Positions 36,270 to 48,028 of a stretch of DNA of 64,000 nucleotides are shown here, piece after piece. The notes under the pieces are model-generated. The model was not told the origin of the DNA. It saw only the letters and a list, made by a program, of their open reading frames with translations, and ran no database searches. Both the position numbers and the translations under genes were made by a program. The first letter of the stretch is position 1. Every line of letters starts with the position of its first letter. Source of the stretch: Fischerella sp. JS2 (lineage in GTDB: Bacteria; Cyanobacteriota; Cyanobacteriia; Cyanobacteriales; Nostocaceae); contig NZ_CP135918.1 of the NCBI RefSeq assembly GCF_032393985.1, positions 6,635,724 to 6,699,723 on the forward strand, read 5' to 3'.

Positions 36270-37517
36270 TTAACCTGCCCCACCTGCCAGCACAGAGTGT
36301 TGTGTCAGCACTTCCATTGCTGCTTGATATTGCAAGTCAGCTTCTGTACCAATCTGTTCGCGAGTAATTGGCACAGAGGCAATTATTTTGTCTGGTTTTA
36401 TACCTAATTTATTAATGTCTCTATGTTTTGGGGTTTCGTACTTGGCAATGGTGACTGCTAAACCAGAACCATCCGACAATTCAAACAAGGATTGGATTAA
36501 GCCTTTACCAAAGGTGGTTTCCCCTACGAGTATGGCACGACCGTTATCTTGCAATGCACCAGCGAGAATCTCACTAGCACTAGCTGTGCCTTCATTGACC
36601 AGAACAACTAGCGGATCATTCGTGAGTGCTGGGCCAAATGATTCAAAGCTGCCTTGAATTCCTTGGCGATTGGCTGTGTAGACGATCGTACCAGAATCTA
36701 ACCACAAACGTGCTACTTCAATCCCTGCTTGTAGTAAGCCTCCAGGGTTATTTCGCAAATCCAGAATGTATGCAGATGCGCCTTTTTTCTCTAAACTATT
36801 AATGGCTTGTGCCAACTCTGTAGCAGCATTAGCATTAAATTGAGTGAGGCGAATATACCCAAATGGGAGTCCTCCTGGAGTATTTTGTAACTCTGCGACT
36901 ACAGGGTTTAGAGAAATGCGATCGCGCATAACTCGAAACTCTTTTTGCCCTTCTCCGTCTCGTTCGATAACTAACGTGACTAAACTGCCAATTGGGCCAC
37001 GCATTCTCGCAGCAGCTTCATCAAGCGTAAGGTTTTGTGTAGCAATACCCTCTATTTTGACAATGCGATCGCGCGACCTAATTCCTGCTTTTTCTGCTGG
37101 TGAGCCTGCAATCGGAGCCACTACTTCCAAACCGCCTGTCTGTTGATTCAAAGCAATTTGTAAGCCTACCCCAGTCAGTTCTCCAGAAGTATTTACCTGT
37201 AAACTCCGGTATTGCTCTGGATCTAAAAAACGGGTAAAGGGGTCATCAAGGCTTTTGAGCATTTCATGAATTGCTGTGTATGTTGATTTTTGGTCTGGTA
37301 GAGATGTGGAAAGAATTTTTTGCCTCACAGCCGCCCAATTTTGATGATTAAACGTGTCATCTAAATAAGTGCGGTTCACAATTCGCCATACTTCCGATAC
37401 CAGCTTTTGTTCTTGTGTCAATGCCGTTGCTGGTTGACAAAAATTGCAAAATCCTAACCAAAACGCTACAAAAAGTGACAATCCAACCCGAAAAACCTGC
37501 TTATACATTAACCCCAT
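36270..37517 (-). CDS. ctpB: Carboxyl-terminal processing protease (S41, CtpA/CtpB type)
   Basis: A 415-residue exported serine protease. The signal peptide (VGLSLFVAFWLGFCNF) directs it to the lumen or periplasm. A PDZ domain (about 105-185, GVGLQIALNQQTGGLEV) precedes the S41 core. The nucleophile Ser is in NEGTASASEILAGAL and the general-base Lys is in GETTFGKGLIQSL. CtpA matures the D1 protein of photosystem II; the role of CtpB is less certain. It is divergent from petB, an arrangement also known for ctpB in Synechocystis, which favours CtpB over CtpA. Confidence 0.88.
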   Translation of the reverse strand: MGLMYKQVFRVGLSLFVAFWLGFCNFCQPATALTQEQKLVSEVWRIVNRTYLDDTFNHQNWAAVRQKILSTSLPDQKSTYTAIHEMLKSLDDPFTRFLDPEQYRSLQVNTSGELTGVGLQIALNQQTGGLEVVAPIAGSPAEKAGIRSRDRIVKIEGIATQNLTLDEAAARMRGPIGSLVTLVIERDGEGQKEFRVMRDRISLNPVVAELQNTPGGLPFGYIRLTQFNANAATELAQAINSLEKKGASAYILDLRNNPGGLLQAGIEVARLWLDSGTIVYTANRQGIQGSFESFGPALTNDPLVVLVNEGTASASEILAGALQDNGRAILVGETTFGKGLIQSLFELSDGSGLAVTIAKYETPKHRDINKLGIKPDKIIASVPITREQIGTEADLQYQAAMEVLTQHSVLAGGAG

Positions 37518-38089
37518 TTTTTAATCCCACTTTTTACCCAAAATTGCTGAGTTTCGACGCAAGTACCTTAATTGAGACCTCTGACAAAAGTCAGGTAAGG
37601 AGAAAGGGGTAAAGGAAAAGAATCTTTACCCTCTAACCTTTACTCTCTTACTTTTGCAATCGGTTTATGAAATCTATCTGTCGACTATGTTACTTTTTTT
37701 ATAGAAGTGGTGGATTGTGAAATCAAGAGGTTTAATCTTCTGATTCGGTGCAAATCCCCCTCTACAAACGATAAAATCTACTTTGTGTCCAGCATTTTTT
37801 GATTGGGTGCAAAGAGAACGCAATATATTCCATCTTTGCAGAGTGTTAAGTTTTTTTTAAATTATTAACACTCTTAAGGCTCATCAACAACCGAGCTTTT
37901 CTCCTCTTTGCAAAAAAGGACTGGGTACTCAGGATAGGAAATAGGGAATAGGGGACTGAGCCTTAGGAACTAAGCCAGATGATACCCGATACCCGATACC
38001 CGATACCTGCTCCCTACTCCCCAATCACCAATCCCCGGTAAGTTGGGAGATTTATTAACCGCGATCGATTTCTAGGAACTTGAGATTGT
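37518..38089. promoter_or_regulatory. Divergent promoter region between ctpB and petB
   Basis: A 572-base gap. It contains an inverted repeat GAGTGTTAA (37841-37849) / TTAACACTC (37865-37873) around a T-run, which may be an attenuator or an upstream transcript end. A GATACCC tandem array (four units, 37981-38008) and a HIP1-like core lie just before petB. No gene was seen. The petB promoter should lie downstream of the hairpin. Confidence 0.55.
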
Positions 38090-38737
38090 ATGGCCAATGT
38101 TTATGACTGGTTCGAGGAGCGCTTGGAGATTCAAGCGATCGCTGATGACGTCACCAGCAAGTACGTCCCTCCCCATGTCAACATCTTCTACTGCCTGGGT
38201 GGAATTACCCTCACTTGCTTTTTAATCCAGTTTGCCACTGGATTTGCCATGACATTCTACTACAAGCCAACTGTAACGGAAGCTTATGCTTCTGTGCAGT
38301 ACATCATGAATGAAGTGAGCTTTGGTTGGTTAATTCGCTCCATCCACAAATGGTCTGCCAGCATGATGGTGCTGATGATGATTCTGCACGTATTCCGGGT
38401 TTACCTCACTGGCGGTTTCAAAAAGCCCCGCGAGTTAACCTGGGTCAGTGGAGTCATCCTAGCGGTGATTACCGTTTCTTTTGGCGTCACTGGCTATTCT
38501 CTGCCTTGGGATCAAGTTGGCTATTGGGCGGTGAAAATCGTTAGCGGTGTACCAGAAGCAATTCCCGTAGTTGGCACTTTGATTTCTGAACTGCTGCGCG
38601 GCGGTTCTAGCGTCGGACAAGGAACACTAACTCGTTACTATAGTGCCCACACCTTTGTATTGCCTTGGCTAATTGCCGTCTTCATGTTGTTTCACTTCTT
38701 GATGATTCGCAAACAAGGGATTTCCGGCCCATTGTAA
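38090..38737 (+). CDS. petB: Cytochrome b6
   Basis: A 215-residue core subunit of the thylakoid cytochrome b6f complex, binding two b hemes and the covalent heme c'. The four axial histidines sit on two helices ([19 protein letters not shown] and [19 protein letters not shown]). Cys35 in FYCLGGIT binds the c-type heme. The Qo region has [15 protein letters not shown]. Length and sequence are normal. petD follows after 271 bases on the same strand. Confidence 0.98.
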   Translation: MANVYDWFEERLEIQAIADDVTSKYVPPHVNIFYCLGGITLTCFLIQFATGFAMTFYYKPTVTEAYASVQYIMNEVSFGWLIRSIHKWSASMMVLMMILHVFRVYLTGGFKKPRELTWVSGVILAVITVSFGVTGYSLPWDQVGYWAVKIVSGVPEAIPVVGTLISELLRGGSSVGQGTLTRYYSAHTFVLPWLIAVFMLFHFLMIRKQGISGPL

Positions 38738-38750
38738 TTTATGTGGGGAT

Positions 38751-38809
38751 GAAGCATTCTTTGTGGCAGTTAGCCTACCAGCCACAGAGCTTGAAAGCAT
38801 GAATGCTTC
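38751..38809. repeat. Long hairpin between petB and petD
   Basis: GAAGCATTC (38751-38759) pairs with GAATGCTTC (38801-38809), with an inner TGTGGC (38762-38767) / GCCACA (38781-38786) stem. It may set the relative levels of petB and petD or be a dispersed palindrome. The rest of the spacer shows no gene. Confidence 0.7.
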
Positions 38810-39008
38810 TTCCCTAAAGTTATCAGGTACTGACTTTCAGTTTTCAGATTCAGTTGTTTGTTTTAAACTGAAATAAAAAATAACAAACTTATTGACACAT
38901 AGAAGACAAAAAAACAAACAGTTGCATCTTAAGCTGAAAGCTAGTGCCTGAAGCTCGAGGCTTAAACAAATGCTTTAACTCGATGTCAGCAGGAGAGCAC
39001 ATAAAAAA

Positions 39009-39491
39009 ATGGCAACACTAAAGAAACCAGATCTGAGCGATCCTACCTTAAGAGCCAAACTAGCCAAAGGTATGGGTCATAACTACTATGGCGAACCCGC
39101 TTGGCCCAATGACCTACTCTACGTCTTTCCAGTTGTAATCATGGGAAGTTTCGCTTGCATTGTGGCCCTAGCTGTACTAGACCCAGCTTTGGTCGGAGAA
39201 CCAGCAAATCCCTTTGCAACACCGCTAGAAATTTTGCCAGAGTGGTACTTGTACCCTGTATTCCAAATTTTGCGCTCAGTTCCCAACAAACTCTTAGGAG
39301 TATTGTTGATGGCATCTGTACCTCTGGGACTGATCCTTGTTCCCTTTATTGAGAATGTCAACAAGTTTCAAAATCCCTTCCGTCGTCCTGTAGCGACAGC
39401 AGTTTTTCTTTTCGGTACTTTAGTTACCCTCTACTTAGGTATTGGTGCTACTTTCCCATTGGATAAATCTTTGACTTTGGGATTATTCTAA
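39009..39491 (+). CDS. petD: Cytochrome b6f complex subunit IV
   Basis: A 160-residue membrane subunit that completes the cytochrome b fold with PetB. It begins [30 protein letters not shown], with the Qo-site PEWY motif in [24 protein letters not shown] and three membrane helices. The length matches the family. It is in the same direction as petB. Confidence 0.98.
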   Translation: MATLKKPDLSDPTLRAKLAKGMGHNYYGEPAWPNDLLYVFPVVIMGSFACIVALAVLDPALVGEPANPFATPLEILPEWYLYPVFQILRSVPNKLLGVLLMASVPLGLILVPFIENVNKFQNPFRRPVATAVFLFGTLVTLYLGIGATFPLDKSLTLGLF

Positions 39492-40089
39492 ACTTTAAGT
39501 CACCATAAACCTAATTTGACGCCTGTGGGTTTTCTCAGCAAGTGCAGATGTACTTTTATTGAGAAGTCTACAGGTGTTAATTTTGATAATCCAGTTTGTG
39601 TTTTAGATCTGTAAGTTTTTCTGATTATAAATTTTGGATTACAATACTATTCCAAAATCTATAACCTATAAAATGATAGTAGATATAAATAACTGGAATT
39701 TAGTCAAACATAAGAGCATGGTTAATGATAGCAGCCAGTTTCAAGTTATTTTACGTTATTGAGACTAAATAATATCATGGTTCAACTTGACCTTATAGTA
39801 TTTAGTAATTGGTGAGTACTCTAAATCACATATGACAAGTAATAAAGGAAGTTGGTAGTTGAGGTGAGGCAGCACACAAAACAGGAGGTTTCCACGCTAG
39901 GTAACGCCAGTTGCCTTTGCCAGAAAACCTTACTTTTACAGAAGTTGCTGTAGATGCAAAGCAGCTTGCTACAAGGGCGTTTCGATAATGCCCATTTGAC
40001 AAAGTTGCAAAAGGTGGGGTTATTTCCAAAAATAAACAACAAAACATATTTATGCTAATCTTCTTCCAAAATTTTTCACCTACATATAT
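39492..40089. other. Intergenic region after petD
   Basis: An imperfect hairpin lies at about 39521-39576 (GCCTGTGGGTTTTCTCA against TGAGAAGTCTACAGGTG), which may end the petBD transcript. The rest up to the anti-sigma gene is AT-rich. Minus-strand frames of 73 codons near 39821-40047 overlap each other and have no protein character. Confidence 0.5.
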
Positions 40090-40545
40090 ATGCCAAGGTC
40101 AATGCTTAGCATAGTGCAGCAAGACCATCTGACTGTGAAGAGCGAACTCAAGCTTCTAAACCGGGTGCAACAGTGGTTTGAACAATTCTGTTTGCAACAT
40201 TTATCTAAACTTGATTGGTCAGAAGGTCAACTTCATCGCCTTAACCTAGCATTAGCAGAAGGTTTTACTAATGCCGTCCGCCATGCTCATCATACCCTCC
40301 CTCCAGAAACAACCATTGATATAGACGTTTCTCTATGGATGGATCGACTAGAGATTAGAATCTGGGATTATGGCAAACCTTTTAATCCTGATGCGATCAC
40401 TGAACCAGAGCCAGGTACTCTGCAAGTCGGTGGGTATGGATGGTTCCTGTTGCGACGCTTGGTCGATCAAGTCGTCTATGAACGTGGTGCGGATGGCAGA
40501 AATTGCTTGCTGATCGTTAAGTATGGTCTACTAAAGCAGCAATAA
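40090..40545 (+). CDS. Anti-sigma regulatory factor-type serine/threonine kinase (RsbW-like)
   Basis: A 151-residue GHKL ATPase of the RsbW/SpoIIAB class that binds a sigma factor or phosphorylates an anti-anti-sigma (STAS) partner. It has the N box LNLALAEGFTNAVRHAH, the D-x-G box IRIWDYGKPFNPDAI and the lid GGYGWFLLRRLVDQVVY. Partner genes are not beside it, so it works with proteins encoded elsewhere. ATG 40090 and ATG 40102 are both possible starts. Confidence 0.88.
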   Translation: MPRSMLSIVQQDHLTVKSELKLLNRVQQWFEQFCLQHLSKLDWSEGQLHRLNLALAEGFTNAVRHAHHTLPPETTIDIDVSLWMDRLEIRIWDYGKPFNPDAITEPEPGTLQVGGYGWFLLRRLVDQVVYERGADGRNCLLIVKYGLLKQQ

Positions 40546-40815
40546 GGTTTTTGTTTAAATTTAATATTCCAAATAGTTACTTGTAAATTATATATAAATC
40601 TAAAAACTTAGCGATCACTGCAAATAAAAATGTAGCAGAAGAGAGTTTTCTAATCTTCAACTACGAGCTTAATATAATATCTGATTTACAAGTTTATATT
40701 AACGTTATTTAATTTTTCTTGTATCAATTAAATATTGAAGCGATCGCTACTACTCGAATTTTTTGATAAAACAAAATCCACCTCATTAACTTAGGTGGAC
40801 TGGCTTATTATTTAA

Positions 40816-41201
40816 TGGATCCGAGCAGAGTCGAACTGCTGTCCAAACTGGGTATTGACCCCCCGCTCATTCACAGGTTTAGCCTTTCTAACCCTCAAGG
40901 CGGGGAACGTTCATTATCCCGAACGGTAGGATACTCTGGCAAAGTCTTTGCTAACAAGTTCACCAGAGAGAACTTATCAGCGCATCCGTTGGGGTTTGCC
41001 TCTAGCCCTTAACGGAGTCAGACTAGAAGCGCTCGAACCTATAAGAGGCTATTAGGCAGCTACAAGAGCTTCCTTACGAGCAAATTTTACGATGTTGTTC
41101 GCATTTACTTTTTTTTGAGCCTTGGATTTACGAGAGATGACTCACTCTCGACCTGAATCACAGAGTAGCTTTCGCCAGCCTGTCAAAACCGGTACGGACC
41201 C
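40816..41201 (-). ncRNA. ssrA: Transfer-messenger RNA (tmRNA)
   Basis: A trans-translation RNA of about 386 nt. The 5' end GGGTCCG pairs with 3' CGGATCC to close the acceptor stem, and the T-arm reads AGTTCGACTCTG. The tag frame at 41052-41102 encodes ANNIVKFARKEALVAA followed by TAA, matching known cyanobacterial tags. The genomic 3' end is followed by TTA, so CCA is added after transcription. It appears to be a single-piece tmRNA. A TATAAT-like box lies about 20 bases before the mature 5' end. Confidence 0.96.
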
Positions 41202-41372
41202 ATGAAGATCGCATAGTCTTATTATAGTATGCCGTTTTTAAATGTGCCACTTTGCCACTTTATAGTTGGAAAAAGGTCAAAGGTTAAGGGGAAAAGGATA
41301 AAATCCTTTTCCCGTTCCCTTTTAACCTTTACCCAACAAAGTGCAAAAGTCATTTTTGCGAAAGATCAAATC

Positions 41373-42320
41373 TTAGGTAAGTGCTTCAGCACCGCCTACA
41401 ACCTCAAGAATTTCCTGAGTAATTGCAGCTTGTCGTGCTTTGTTGTAAGACAGAGTAAGGTTATTGATCAATTCGCCAGCATTATCGCTGGCATTGCTCA
41501 TAGCTGTCATGCGCGCAGCCAGTTCGCTAGCTGAAGATTCCTGTAATGCTCGTAATAGTTGGTTAGTCAGATACAAAGACAACAGAGAATCCAAAATTTG
41601 GGTTGGATCTTGCTCAAAGATCATGTCGCGGGGAAGGGGACGAGTCTGAGTGGTGACTTTCTGCCGTTCGACTTCAAACTGACCACCACGAGTGGTGAGA
41701 CGGAAAATTTCATCATCTGCGGTTTCTAAACCTTGGGGGTCAAGAGGAAGCAGAGTTTGTACTACTGGACGTGAACTTACTAAAGAGACAAAGCGAGTGT
41801 AAATCAATTCGACGCGGTCTACGCTTTCTGATAGAAACAGGGAAAGCAATTCATTGGCAATATTGGAAGCTTCACCAGCAGTAGGGATTTGCTCTAAACC
41901 AGTGTAAATCGCATCAATTGGTTGATTACGACGTTGGAAATACTGTGTAGCTTTTCGTCCTACCAGTACTAACTTGTAATCTACGCCTTCTGCTTTGAGT
42001 TCCTTGATGCGAGTTTCGGCCCGTTTGATAACGTTAGTGTTGTAACCACCACAAAGACCGCGATCGCCTGAAATGACCAATATTCCTACTGACTTAACTT
42101 CCCGTTTTCTCAGTAAGGGTAGGTTAGCGTCTTCAAACCGGAGACGAGCTTGTAAACCGTAGAGTACTTGTGCCAAGCGGTCAGCGAAGGGGCGGGTGGC
42201 TAATACTTGCTCTTGGGCACGACGCACCCTTGCAGCAGCCACCAACCGCATGGCTTCTGTAATTTTTTTGGTATTTTTAACCGACTGAATGCGATCGCGT
42301 ATTGCTTTGAGATTAGCCAT
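41373..42320 (-). CDS. atpG: ATP synthase gamma subunit
   Basis: A 315-residue central shaft of F1. It starts [36 protein letters not shown] and ends with the long C-terminal helix ([23 protein letters not shown]). The photosynthetic-type insert of about 35 residues is partly visible in the middle. The open frame extends to 42395, but that extension translates the ATTGGTA tandem array in front, so ATG 42320 is the real start. It is the last gene of the atp cluster (also named atpC). Confidence 0.95.
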   Translation of the reverse strand: MANLKAIRDRIQSVKNTKKITEAMRLVAAARVRRAQEQVLATRPFADRLAQVLYGLQARLRFEDANLPLLRKREVKSVGILVISGDRGLCGGYNTNVIKRAETRIKELKAEGVDYKLVLVGRKATQYFQRRNQPIDAIYTGLEQIPTAGEASNIANELLSLFLSESVDRVELIYTRFVSLVSSRPVVQTLLPLDPQGLETADDEIFRLTTRGGQFEVERQKVTTQTRPLPRDMIFEQDPTQILDSLLSLYLTNQLLRALQESSASELAARMTAMSNASDNAGELINNLTLSYNKARQAAITQEILEVVGGAEALT

Positions 42321-42324
42321 AATC

Positions 42325-42419
42325 TTTATGAATTGGTAATTGGTAATTGGTAATTGATAATTGGTAATTGGGTAAAAGTTTTTGCTATTACCCATTACCC
42401 ATTACCTTTTACCGATTTC
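42325..42419. repeat. Tandem repeats between atpA and atpG
   Basis: TTGGTAA units (42331-42371) face ATTACCC units (42387-42413). They are complementary and could form a hairpin between the alpha and gamma genes. Confidence 0.85.
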
Positions 42420-43940
42420 CTATGCTGTTGCCAAGAAGGTCTTTTTATATTCGTTGATTGCTTCTTTCAAAGCTGCTTCTTCGCTGTCACCTAGTGCTTT
42501 TTGGGTTTGCACACCTTGGATATACTGTGGTTTGCTGGTCTTTAAGTATTCCCGCAGACCCTTAGCGAAGGTTGTGACTTTATCAACGGGAATATCGTCG
42601 AGATAACCGTTAATACCAGCATAAAGAATGGCTACTTGCTCATACACTGCCAAGGGCGAGTTTTGAGGCTGTTTGAGAAGTTCCCGTAAACGCTGACCTC
42701 GTGCCAACTGGTCTTGGGTTGCTTTGTCAAGGTCAGAAGCAAATTGAGCGAAAGCTTGTAATTCGTCAAACTGAGCCAACTCTAGCTTTAACTTACCAGC
42801 AACTTTCTTCATTGCCTTAGTTTGAGCGGCAGAACCCACGCGGGATACAGAAATACCAGGGTTAATAGCAGGACGAATACCAGCGTTGAACAAGTCAGAA
42901 GATAAGAATATCTGACCGTCAGTGATGGAAATCACGTTGGTGGGGATGTAAGCAGATACGTCACCTGCTTGGGTTTCGATAATTGGTAGGGCTGTCATAC
43001 TGCCTTTACCCAATTCGTCACTCAGTTTAGCTGCCCGTTCCAACAAGCGGGAGTGGAGGTAGAAAACATCTCCAGGATACGCTTCCCGTCCGGGTGGACG
43101 ACGCAACAGCAAGGACATTTGACGATAAGCTGCGGCTTGCTTGGAGAGGTCATCGTAAATTACTAGGGTCGCTTTGCCTTTGTACATAAAGTACTCAGCA
43201 ATTGACGCACCAGTATAAGGAGCCAGGTATTGTAGGGACGCAGGGTCACTGGCGTTAGCAGCGACAACGACGGTGTAGTCTAGCGCGCCTTTGTCTTGTA
43301 ATGTTTGGATGACGTTGGCGACAGTAGAAGCTTTTTGACCAACTGCCACGTAAACACAAATTACATCTTCTTCTTTCTGGTTAATGATAGTGTCGATCGC
43401 GATCGCTGTTTTCCCAGTCTGACGGTCGCCAATAATCAATTCCCGCTGACCACGACCAATGGGAATCATCGCGTCGATAGCAGTGATACCAGTTTGCATT
43501 GGTTCGTGTACAGACCGACGAGCAACGATACCAGGTGCAGGAGATTCAAGCAAACGGCTTTCTGCTGTCTTAATTTCACCTTTACCGTCAATTGGGCGAC
43601 CCAAAGCATCGACAACGCGTCCAATCAAGGCTTCCCCTACAGGAACCTGAGCGATTTTGCCAGTAGCGGTGACGGTGCTGCCTTCTTGAATTGAGTGACC
43701 TTCACCCATCAACACCGCACCAACGTTGTCTTCTTCTAAGTTGAGGGCGATGCCGACTGTACCATCTTCAAATTCTAACAATTCCCCAGCCATAGCCTTT
43801 TCTAGACCATAAACACGGGCAATACCGTCACCTACTTGTAAAACTGTACCAACGTTAGCAACTTTGACTTGTTGGTCGTATTGCTCGATTTGTTGCTGAA
43901 TAATGCTGCTAATTTCGTCAGGTCTGATGCTAATTGCCAT
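42420..43940 (-). CDS. atpA: ATP synthase alpha subunit
   Basis: A 506-residue non-catalytic F1 subunit. The P-loop [13 protein letters not shown] is near residue 171. It has the family start [24 protein letters not shown], the [17 protein letters not shown] region (ATP synthase alpha/beta signature), and a normal C-terminus. It lies between the delta and gamma genes, all on the minus strand. Confidence 0.98.
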   Translation of the reverse strand: MAISIRPDEISSIIQQQIEQYDQQVKVANVGTVLQVGDGIARVYGLEKAMAGELLEFEDGTVGIALNLEEDNVGAVLMGEGHSIQEGSTVTATGKIAQVPVGEALIGRVVDALGRPIDGKGEIKTAESRLLESPAPGIVARRSVHEPMQTGITAIDAMIPIGRGQRELIIGDRQTGKTAIAIDTIINQKEEDVICVYVAVGQKASTVANVIQTLQDKGALDYTVVVAANASDPASLQYLAPYTGASIAEYFMYKGKATLVIYDDLSKQAAAYRQMSLLLRRPPGREAYPGDVFYLHSRLLERAAKLSDELGKGSMTALPIIETQAGDVSAYIPTNVISITDGQIFLSSDLFNAGIRPAINPGISVSRVGSAAQTKAMKKVAGKLKLELAQFDELQAFAQFASDLDKATQDQLARGQRLRELLKQPQNSPLAVYEQVAILYAGINGYLDDIPVDKVTTFAKGLREYLKTSKPQYIQGVQTQKALGDSEEAALKEAINEYKKTFLATA

Positions 43941-44071
43941 TTGTTTATCTTACTTTTTGGTGAGACAACAGGAGTTAAAAATAATTTTAGAATTTAGGTT
44001 TTAGATTTTAGATTACGAAGATTGATAGCTTATAAACTTGTTGCGGAGCAAGCAAAATAATTAGCATTTTT

Positions 44072-44104
44072 GAATCCAAAATCCAAAATCCAAAATCCAA
44101 AATT
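44072..44104. repeat. AATCCAAA tandem repeat between atpH and atpA
   Basis: Four units of AATCCAAA with a partial fifth, just 3' of the delta subunit gene. The same unit type occurs near 10297 and 12549. Confidence 0.85.
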
Positions 44105-44107
44105 ACT

Positions 44108-44662
44108 TTAGGCGCTTGTTAAGCGCAAAGACAGGCGACGCAGTTGACCCCGCAAACTAGCGTCGATTACCTGAGAACCTACTTTAATGATTACACCACC
44201 AATAATGTCAGGGTCGATTCTAGTTTCTAGTTCTACTTCGCGAGCATTGGTCATGGCGATGACCTTTTGTTTCACTGCTGAGGCTTGTGCTTCACTCAGA
44301 GGAACAGCAGAAACCACTTCTGCTAACACTGTTTGTTTGATCTGCCGCAAAAGCGCTAAATATTGTCGACAAACATCTTCCAACAACATAATGCGCCGTC
44401 TATCTACCAACAGCATTAAAAAATTACGGAAATAAGTGTTAGCACCTTCACCAAGAATCTGGTTGAGAACTGCTTTTCTATCCTCAACCTGGATAAAGGG
44501 GTTGTTAAGAAACTTTTGTAGCTCCTCACTGCTAGACAACAAGTTCAGCAAAGCCCGAATATCTTCGCCGAACTCTTCTGTCAAATTTCTGGACTGTGCT
44601 ACCGACATCAAAGCCTCTGCATAAGGCAGGGCTATTTCTCCTAATCCTGCATTGCCTTTCAT
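44108..44662 (-). CDS. atpH: ATP synthase delta subunit
   Basis: A 184-residue stator subunit that links F1 to the peripheral stalk. It has ALPYAEALMSVAQSRN at the start, the PFIQVEDRKAVLNQIL stretch and the C-terminal motif DPDIIGGVIIKVGSQVIDASLRGQL. The start codon is 2 bases after the atpF stop, so they are translationally coupled. It is also named atpD. Confidence 0.97.
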   Translation of the reverse strand: MKGNAGLGEIALPYAEALMSVAQSRNLTEEFGEDIRALLNLLSSSEELQKFLNNPFIQVEDRKAVLNQILGEGANTYFRNFLMLLVDRRRIMLLEDVCRQYLALLRQIKQTVLAEVVSAVPLSEAQASAVKQKVIAMTNAREVELETRIDPDIIGGVIIKVGSQVIDASLRGQLRRLSLRLTSA

Positions 44663-44664
44663 CT

Positions 44665-45210
44665 TTAGCCTCCCAGTAGCGCGATACTGCTATCAATCAA
44701 GCTTTGTTGAGCATCGTCGCCAATTCCACTGCGGAGTTCCGACTCGGCTTTTTGCAATGCCATTGCTACTACCCGTTGCCGTAGTTCGGCAAATGCTCGC
44801 TCTCTTTCTGTATCTAAATCGCGGGCGGCTGTTTCTTTCATTCGTTCCACTTCCTCTGCTGCCCGCGCTAAAATTGCTTCACGAGCTGAGCGAGCGTTTT
44901 CTTCGGCAGCTTTGCGAATTTGTTGCGCTTCTGCTTGTGCCTGAGTCAACTTTTGTTGGGCGTCGGAAAGTTGGGCTGCTGCTTCTTTGGCACGCTCTTC
45001 TGCTTCCCGAATTGTAGTTTCAATATTTGAGCGTCGCTCGCTGAGGGTGTTACTGATAACTTTACGCCCAAAGTAAAATAAAACACCAATTAGAATTGCC
45101 AGGTTAATTATATTGGTTTCAAGAATATTGAAGTCTAGACCAAAACCGCCTGGCGATTCTGCTTCTGCCGCCTCTGTGGCTAATAATAAGACACTTCCTA
45201 CAATACCCAT
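44665..45210 (-). CDS. atpF: ATP synthase b subunit
   Basis: A 181-residue peripheral-stalk subunit. An N-terminal membrane helix (about 31-50, [18 protein letters not shown]) is followed by a long Ala/Glu/Gln-rich coiled coil (60-160). The ATG is in good register. It is the second of two paired b-type genes, as in all cyanobacteria. Confidence 0.96.
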   Translation of the reverse strand: MGIVGSVLLLATEAAEAESPGGFGLDFNILETNIINLAILIGVLFYFGRKVISNTLSERRSNIETTIREAEERAKEAAAQLSDAQQKLTQAQAEAQQIRKAAEENARSAREAILARAAEEVERMKETAARDLDTERERAFAELRQRVVAMALQKAESELRSGIGDDAQQSLIDSSIALLGG

Positions 45211-45366
45211 CTACAACTGCGCTGCTCCCTTGCTAATCGTAAAGTTAGAACTTTCCCCAAAGGAAAAAAGTGCCCATATGTGACACTCAATTCAGCGCTC
45301 ACCGGACAAAAGCCCCGCAGCGCATGTACTGTTTGGAACCGATCTTGTCAACTATCAACAATCACT

Positions 45367-45798
45367 TTATTTGACTAAAGAAGGCCCCAAGAGTTTTTCC
45401 AAAATCTGCCTGCTGAAGGCATCTACCTGTTGCTCTAAGGAACTTAAAGCTTCCTGCTTCTGCTGTTCTATTTCTTGAGCCACTTGTTCTCGTTGCGCCT
45501 GAGCTTCTTTTTGTGCTTCAGCGATTTTCTCGGCAGTAATTTTTTGAGCTTCAGCTTGAGCTTGGGCAATGACATTTTGAGATTGTCTGCGCGCTTCTGC
45601 TAGCTGTTGCTCATATTCCTTGGTTAATCGCTCGGCTTTAGCCAAGCGTTCCCGAGCTTCAAGGTTATTCGTTCGGATATAATTATCGCGATCGTCCAGT
45701 ACCTTGGTCAATGGCTTGTAGAAAATCACATTTAAAACAGCTGCCAACAGCAGGAACTGCAATGCCATCAAGGGCAAGGTAGCATCGAAATCAAACAT
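45367..45798 (-). CDS. atpF2: ATP synthase b' subunit
   Basis: A 143-residue second stalk subunit found in photosynthetic organisms. It begins [30 protein letters not shown] with the membrane helix, then a coiled coil ([12 protein letters not shown]...). The gap to atpF is 156 bases. It is also called atpG (b') in cyanobacterial papers. Confidence 0.96.
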   Translation of the reverse strand: MFDFDATLPLMALQFLLLAAVLNVIFYKPLTKVLDDRDNYIRTNNLEARERLAKAERLTKEYEQQLAEARRQSQNVIAQAQAEAQKITAEKIAEAQKEAQAQREQVAQEIEQQKQEALSSLEQQVDAFSRQILEKLLGPSLVK

Positions 45799-45995
45799 TT
45801 CTCTCCTTTTTGGCTGTAACAGCAGTTTTTGTGGCTAGCAATTTTGATTTACCTTTGATTCAAGGTAAATCTAGACTCAGAGACGTGATACCAAACTGGG
45901 ATAATTTAGTATCATTTTGAGATTTTGCGAAAATCTCAAATCCAAAATTGGTATGAGTCATCACGTCTCCAAAAATCAAGGAAAAGTTTTAGAGA

Positions 45996-46524
<529 letters not shown>

Positions 46525-47280
46525 CTAGTGTTCCTCATGCTCTTCACCACCATGTCCCTCCATCGCCTCGTGAATATAAGCTCCTGCAAGGGTAGCAAAA
46601 ACTAGGGCTTGAATGGCGCTGGTAAACAAGCCAAGAGCCATCACCGGCAGAGGAACAAATAGAGGGACTAATAGAACTAGTACCGCCACCACTAATTCAT
46701 CCGCCAAAATGTTTCCAAAAAGACGGAAGCTTAGGGAAAGAGGTTTGGTGAAATCTTCTAGAATCGCGATTGGTAATAGAACCGGTGTTGGTTCGATATA
46801 CTTTTTAAAGTAACCCAGACCGCGCTTGCTAAAACCAGCATAAAAGTAAGCTAAAGAAGTCAATAACGCCAGTGCTACTGTCGTATTGATGTCATTGGTT
46901 GGAGCCGCCAATTCACCAGATGGCAGTTTGATGAGCTTCCAAGGAATTAAAGCGCCCGACCAATTTGATACGAAAATAAACAGAAATAATGTGCCGATGA
47001 AAGGCACCCAAGGACGATACTCTTTCTCACCCAGCTGGTTTTTCGTCAAATCCCGAATAAATTCTAGGGCATATTCCATAAAATTCTGTATGCCACTAGG
47101 AATTCTTTGGACGTTGCGAGTAGCAGCAATTGAAGCCACTACTAAAATGGCAATCACAAACCAGGAGGTAAGAAAAACTTGTCCATGTAGTTTTAGATTA
47201 CCCAACTGCCAGTAGAAATGATGTCCTACTTCTAATTCGGCAAGGGTGAAGGAATTGAAGAAGTTCAGAAAATTGAGCAT
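46525..47280 (-). CDS. atpB: ATP synthase a subunit
   Basis: A 251-residue proton-channel subunit with five to six helices. The essential Arg is in [19 protein letters not shown]. It also has [19 protein letters not shown] and ends [19 protein letters not shown]. The His/Glu tail (HGGEEHEEH) is typical. It is downstream of atpI. Confidence 0.97.
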   Translation of the reverse strand: MLNFLNFFNSFTLAELEVGHHFYWQLGNLKLHGQVFLTSWFVIAILVVASIAATRNVQRIPSGIQNFMEYALEFIRDLTKNQLGEKEYRPWVPFIGTLFLFIFVSNWSGALIPWKLIKLPSGELAAPTNDINTTVALALLTSLAYFYAGFSKRGLGYFKKYIEPTPVLLPIAILEDFTKPLSLSFRLFGNILADELVVAVLVLLVPLFVPLPVMALGLFTSAIQALVFATLAGAYIHEAMEGHGGEEHEEH

Positions 47281-47378
47281 TTTCTTCCCAAATCAACTAA
47301 TTCTCCAATCTTAAGCTGGAGAACAGAAACTAGAAGCCTGGTGTGGATTTACTTAAGGCAAACTCACATTGAGCCTTT

Positions 47379-47837
47379 TTAAGGTTTTGGAATATTTGGC
47401 AAGCCAGAGATAAAAGCTTCTCTAACTACATAAAAGATGAGCGTGGCTTTATATGTCAGAAATCCCAAAAATATGGGCATGATTTGCAGTTCATTCCACC
47501 GGGATGCCAGCAGAATTATCACTACTAACAGGGCAAACCGATTTTTATTCAGTTGCCGCTTTTGTGGGCCTAAGCGCTCAACATCTTTTGCCAACATCCT
47601 CATGTAAAGCATACCCGTAAATGCCCCAAGAAGATAATTAAGGGCAATATTTAGGGAATAAAAAAACCACACAGAGATAAAAACAATCCCCGTCAAGACA
47701 AGCGTGATTAGCAAAAACTCTTGATAGAGTTTATAAAACTCTTGCATAGAGTTTACTGGTTCTGTGTCCTCAAAACCAGGCATTGAATCTTGTCGTGTTG
47801 TCGGTGTGGGATCAGTTGATTGATCAGACAAGCTCAC
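47379..47837 (-). CDS. atpI: ATP synthase subunit I
   Basis: A 152-residue membrane protein thought to help assemble the c-ring. Hydrophobic helices include [20 protein letters not shown] and [20 protein letters not shown] with the KDVERLG segment. It has a hydrophilic N-tail of about 30 residues. It is the first gene of the atp cluster; its promoter should lie in 47838-47950. Confidence 0.88.
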   Translation of the reverse strand: MSLSDQSTDPTPTTRQDSMPGFEDTEPVNSMQEFYKLYQEFLLITLVLTGIVFISVWFFYSLNIALNYLLGAFTGMLYMRMLAKDVERLGPQKRQLNKNRFALLVVIILLASRWNELQIMPIFLGFLTYKATLIFYVVREAFISGLPNIPKP

Positions 47838-47952
47838 GGGACTTGAAACCAGTACAGCTAATTATGTTGACTGCACATTCAGCCAGCTAAATCATATCAC
47901 GAGCAGGTAACAATACTTTAGAAAAAAACAATTAACTTAGCCATTTATTTAG

Positions 47953-48010
47953 TTGTTGGTTGTTGGTTATTGATTTAAATGTTCCAAACAACAAACAACA
48001 AATAACAATC
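47953..48010. repeat. Heptamer repeats upstream of atpI
   Basis: TTGTTGG units (47953-47969) face AACAACA/CAAACAA units (47988-48008), again as complementary arrays. They lie between the atp promoter and the methyltransferase gene end. Confidence 0.75.
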
Positions 48011-48028
48011 ATCACCTCTAGATATTGT

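Noticed and set aside
39821-40047. Two overlapping 73-codon minus-strand frames
   Set aside because: They overlap in different frames, have no start context and read as random sequence.
41373-42395. Longer N-terminus for the ATP synthase gamma subunit
   Set aside because: The first 25 codons come from an ATTGGTA repeat. The family's normal start is at ATG 42320.
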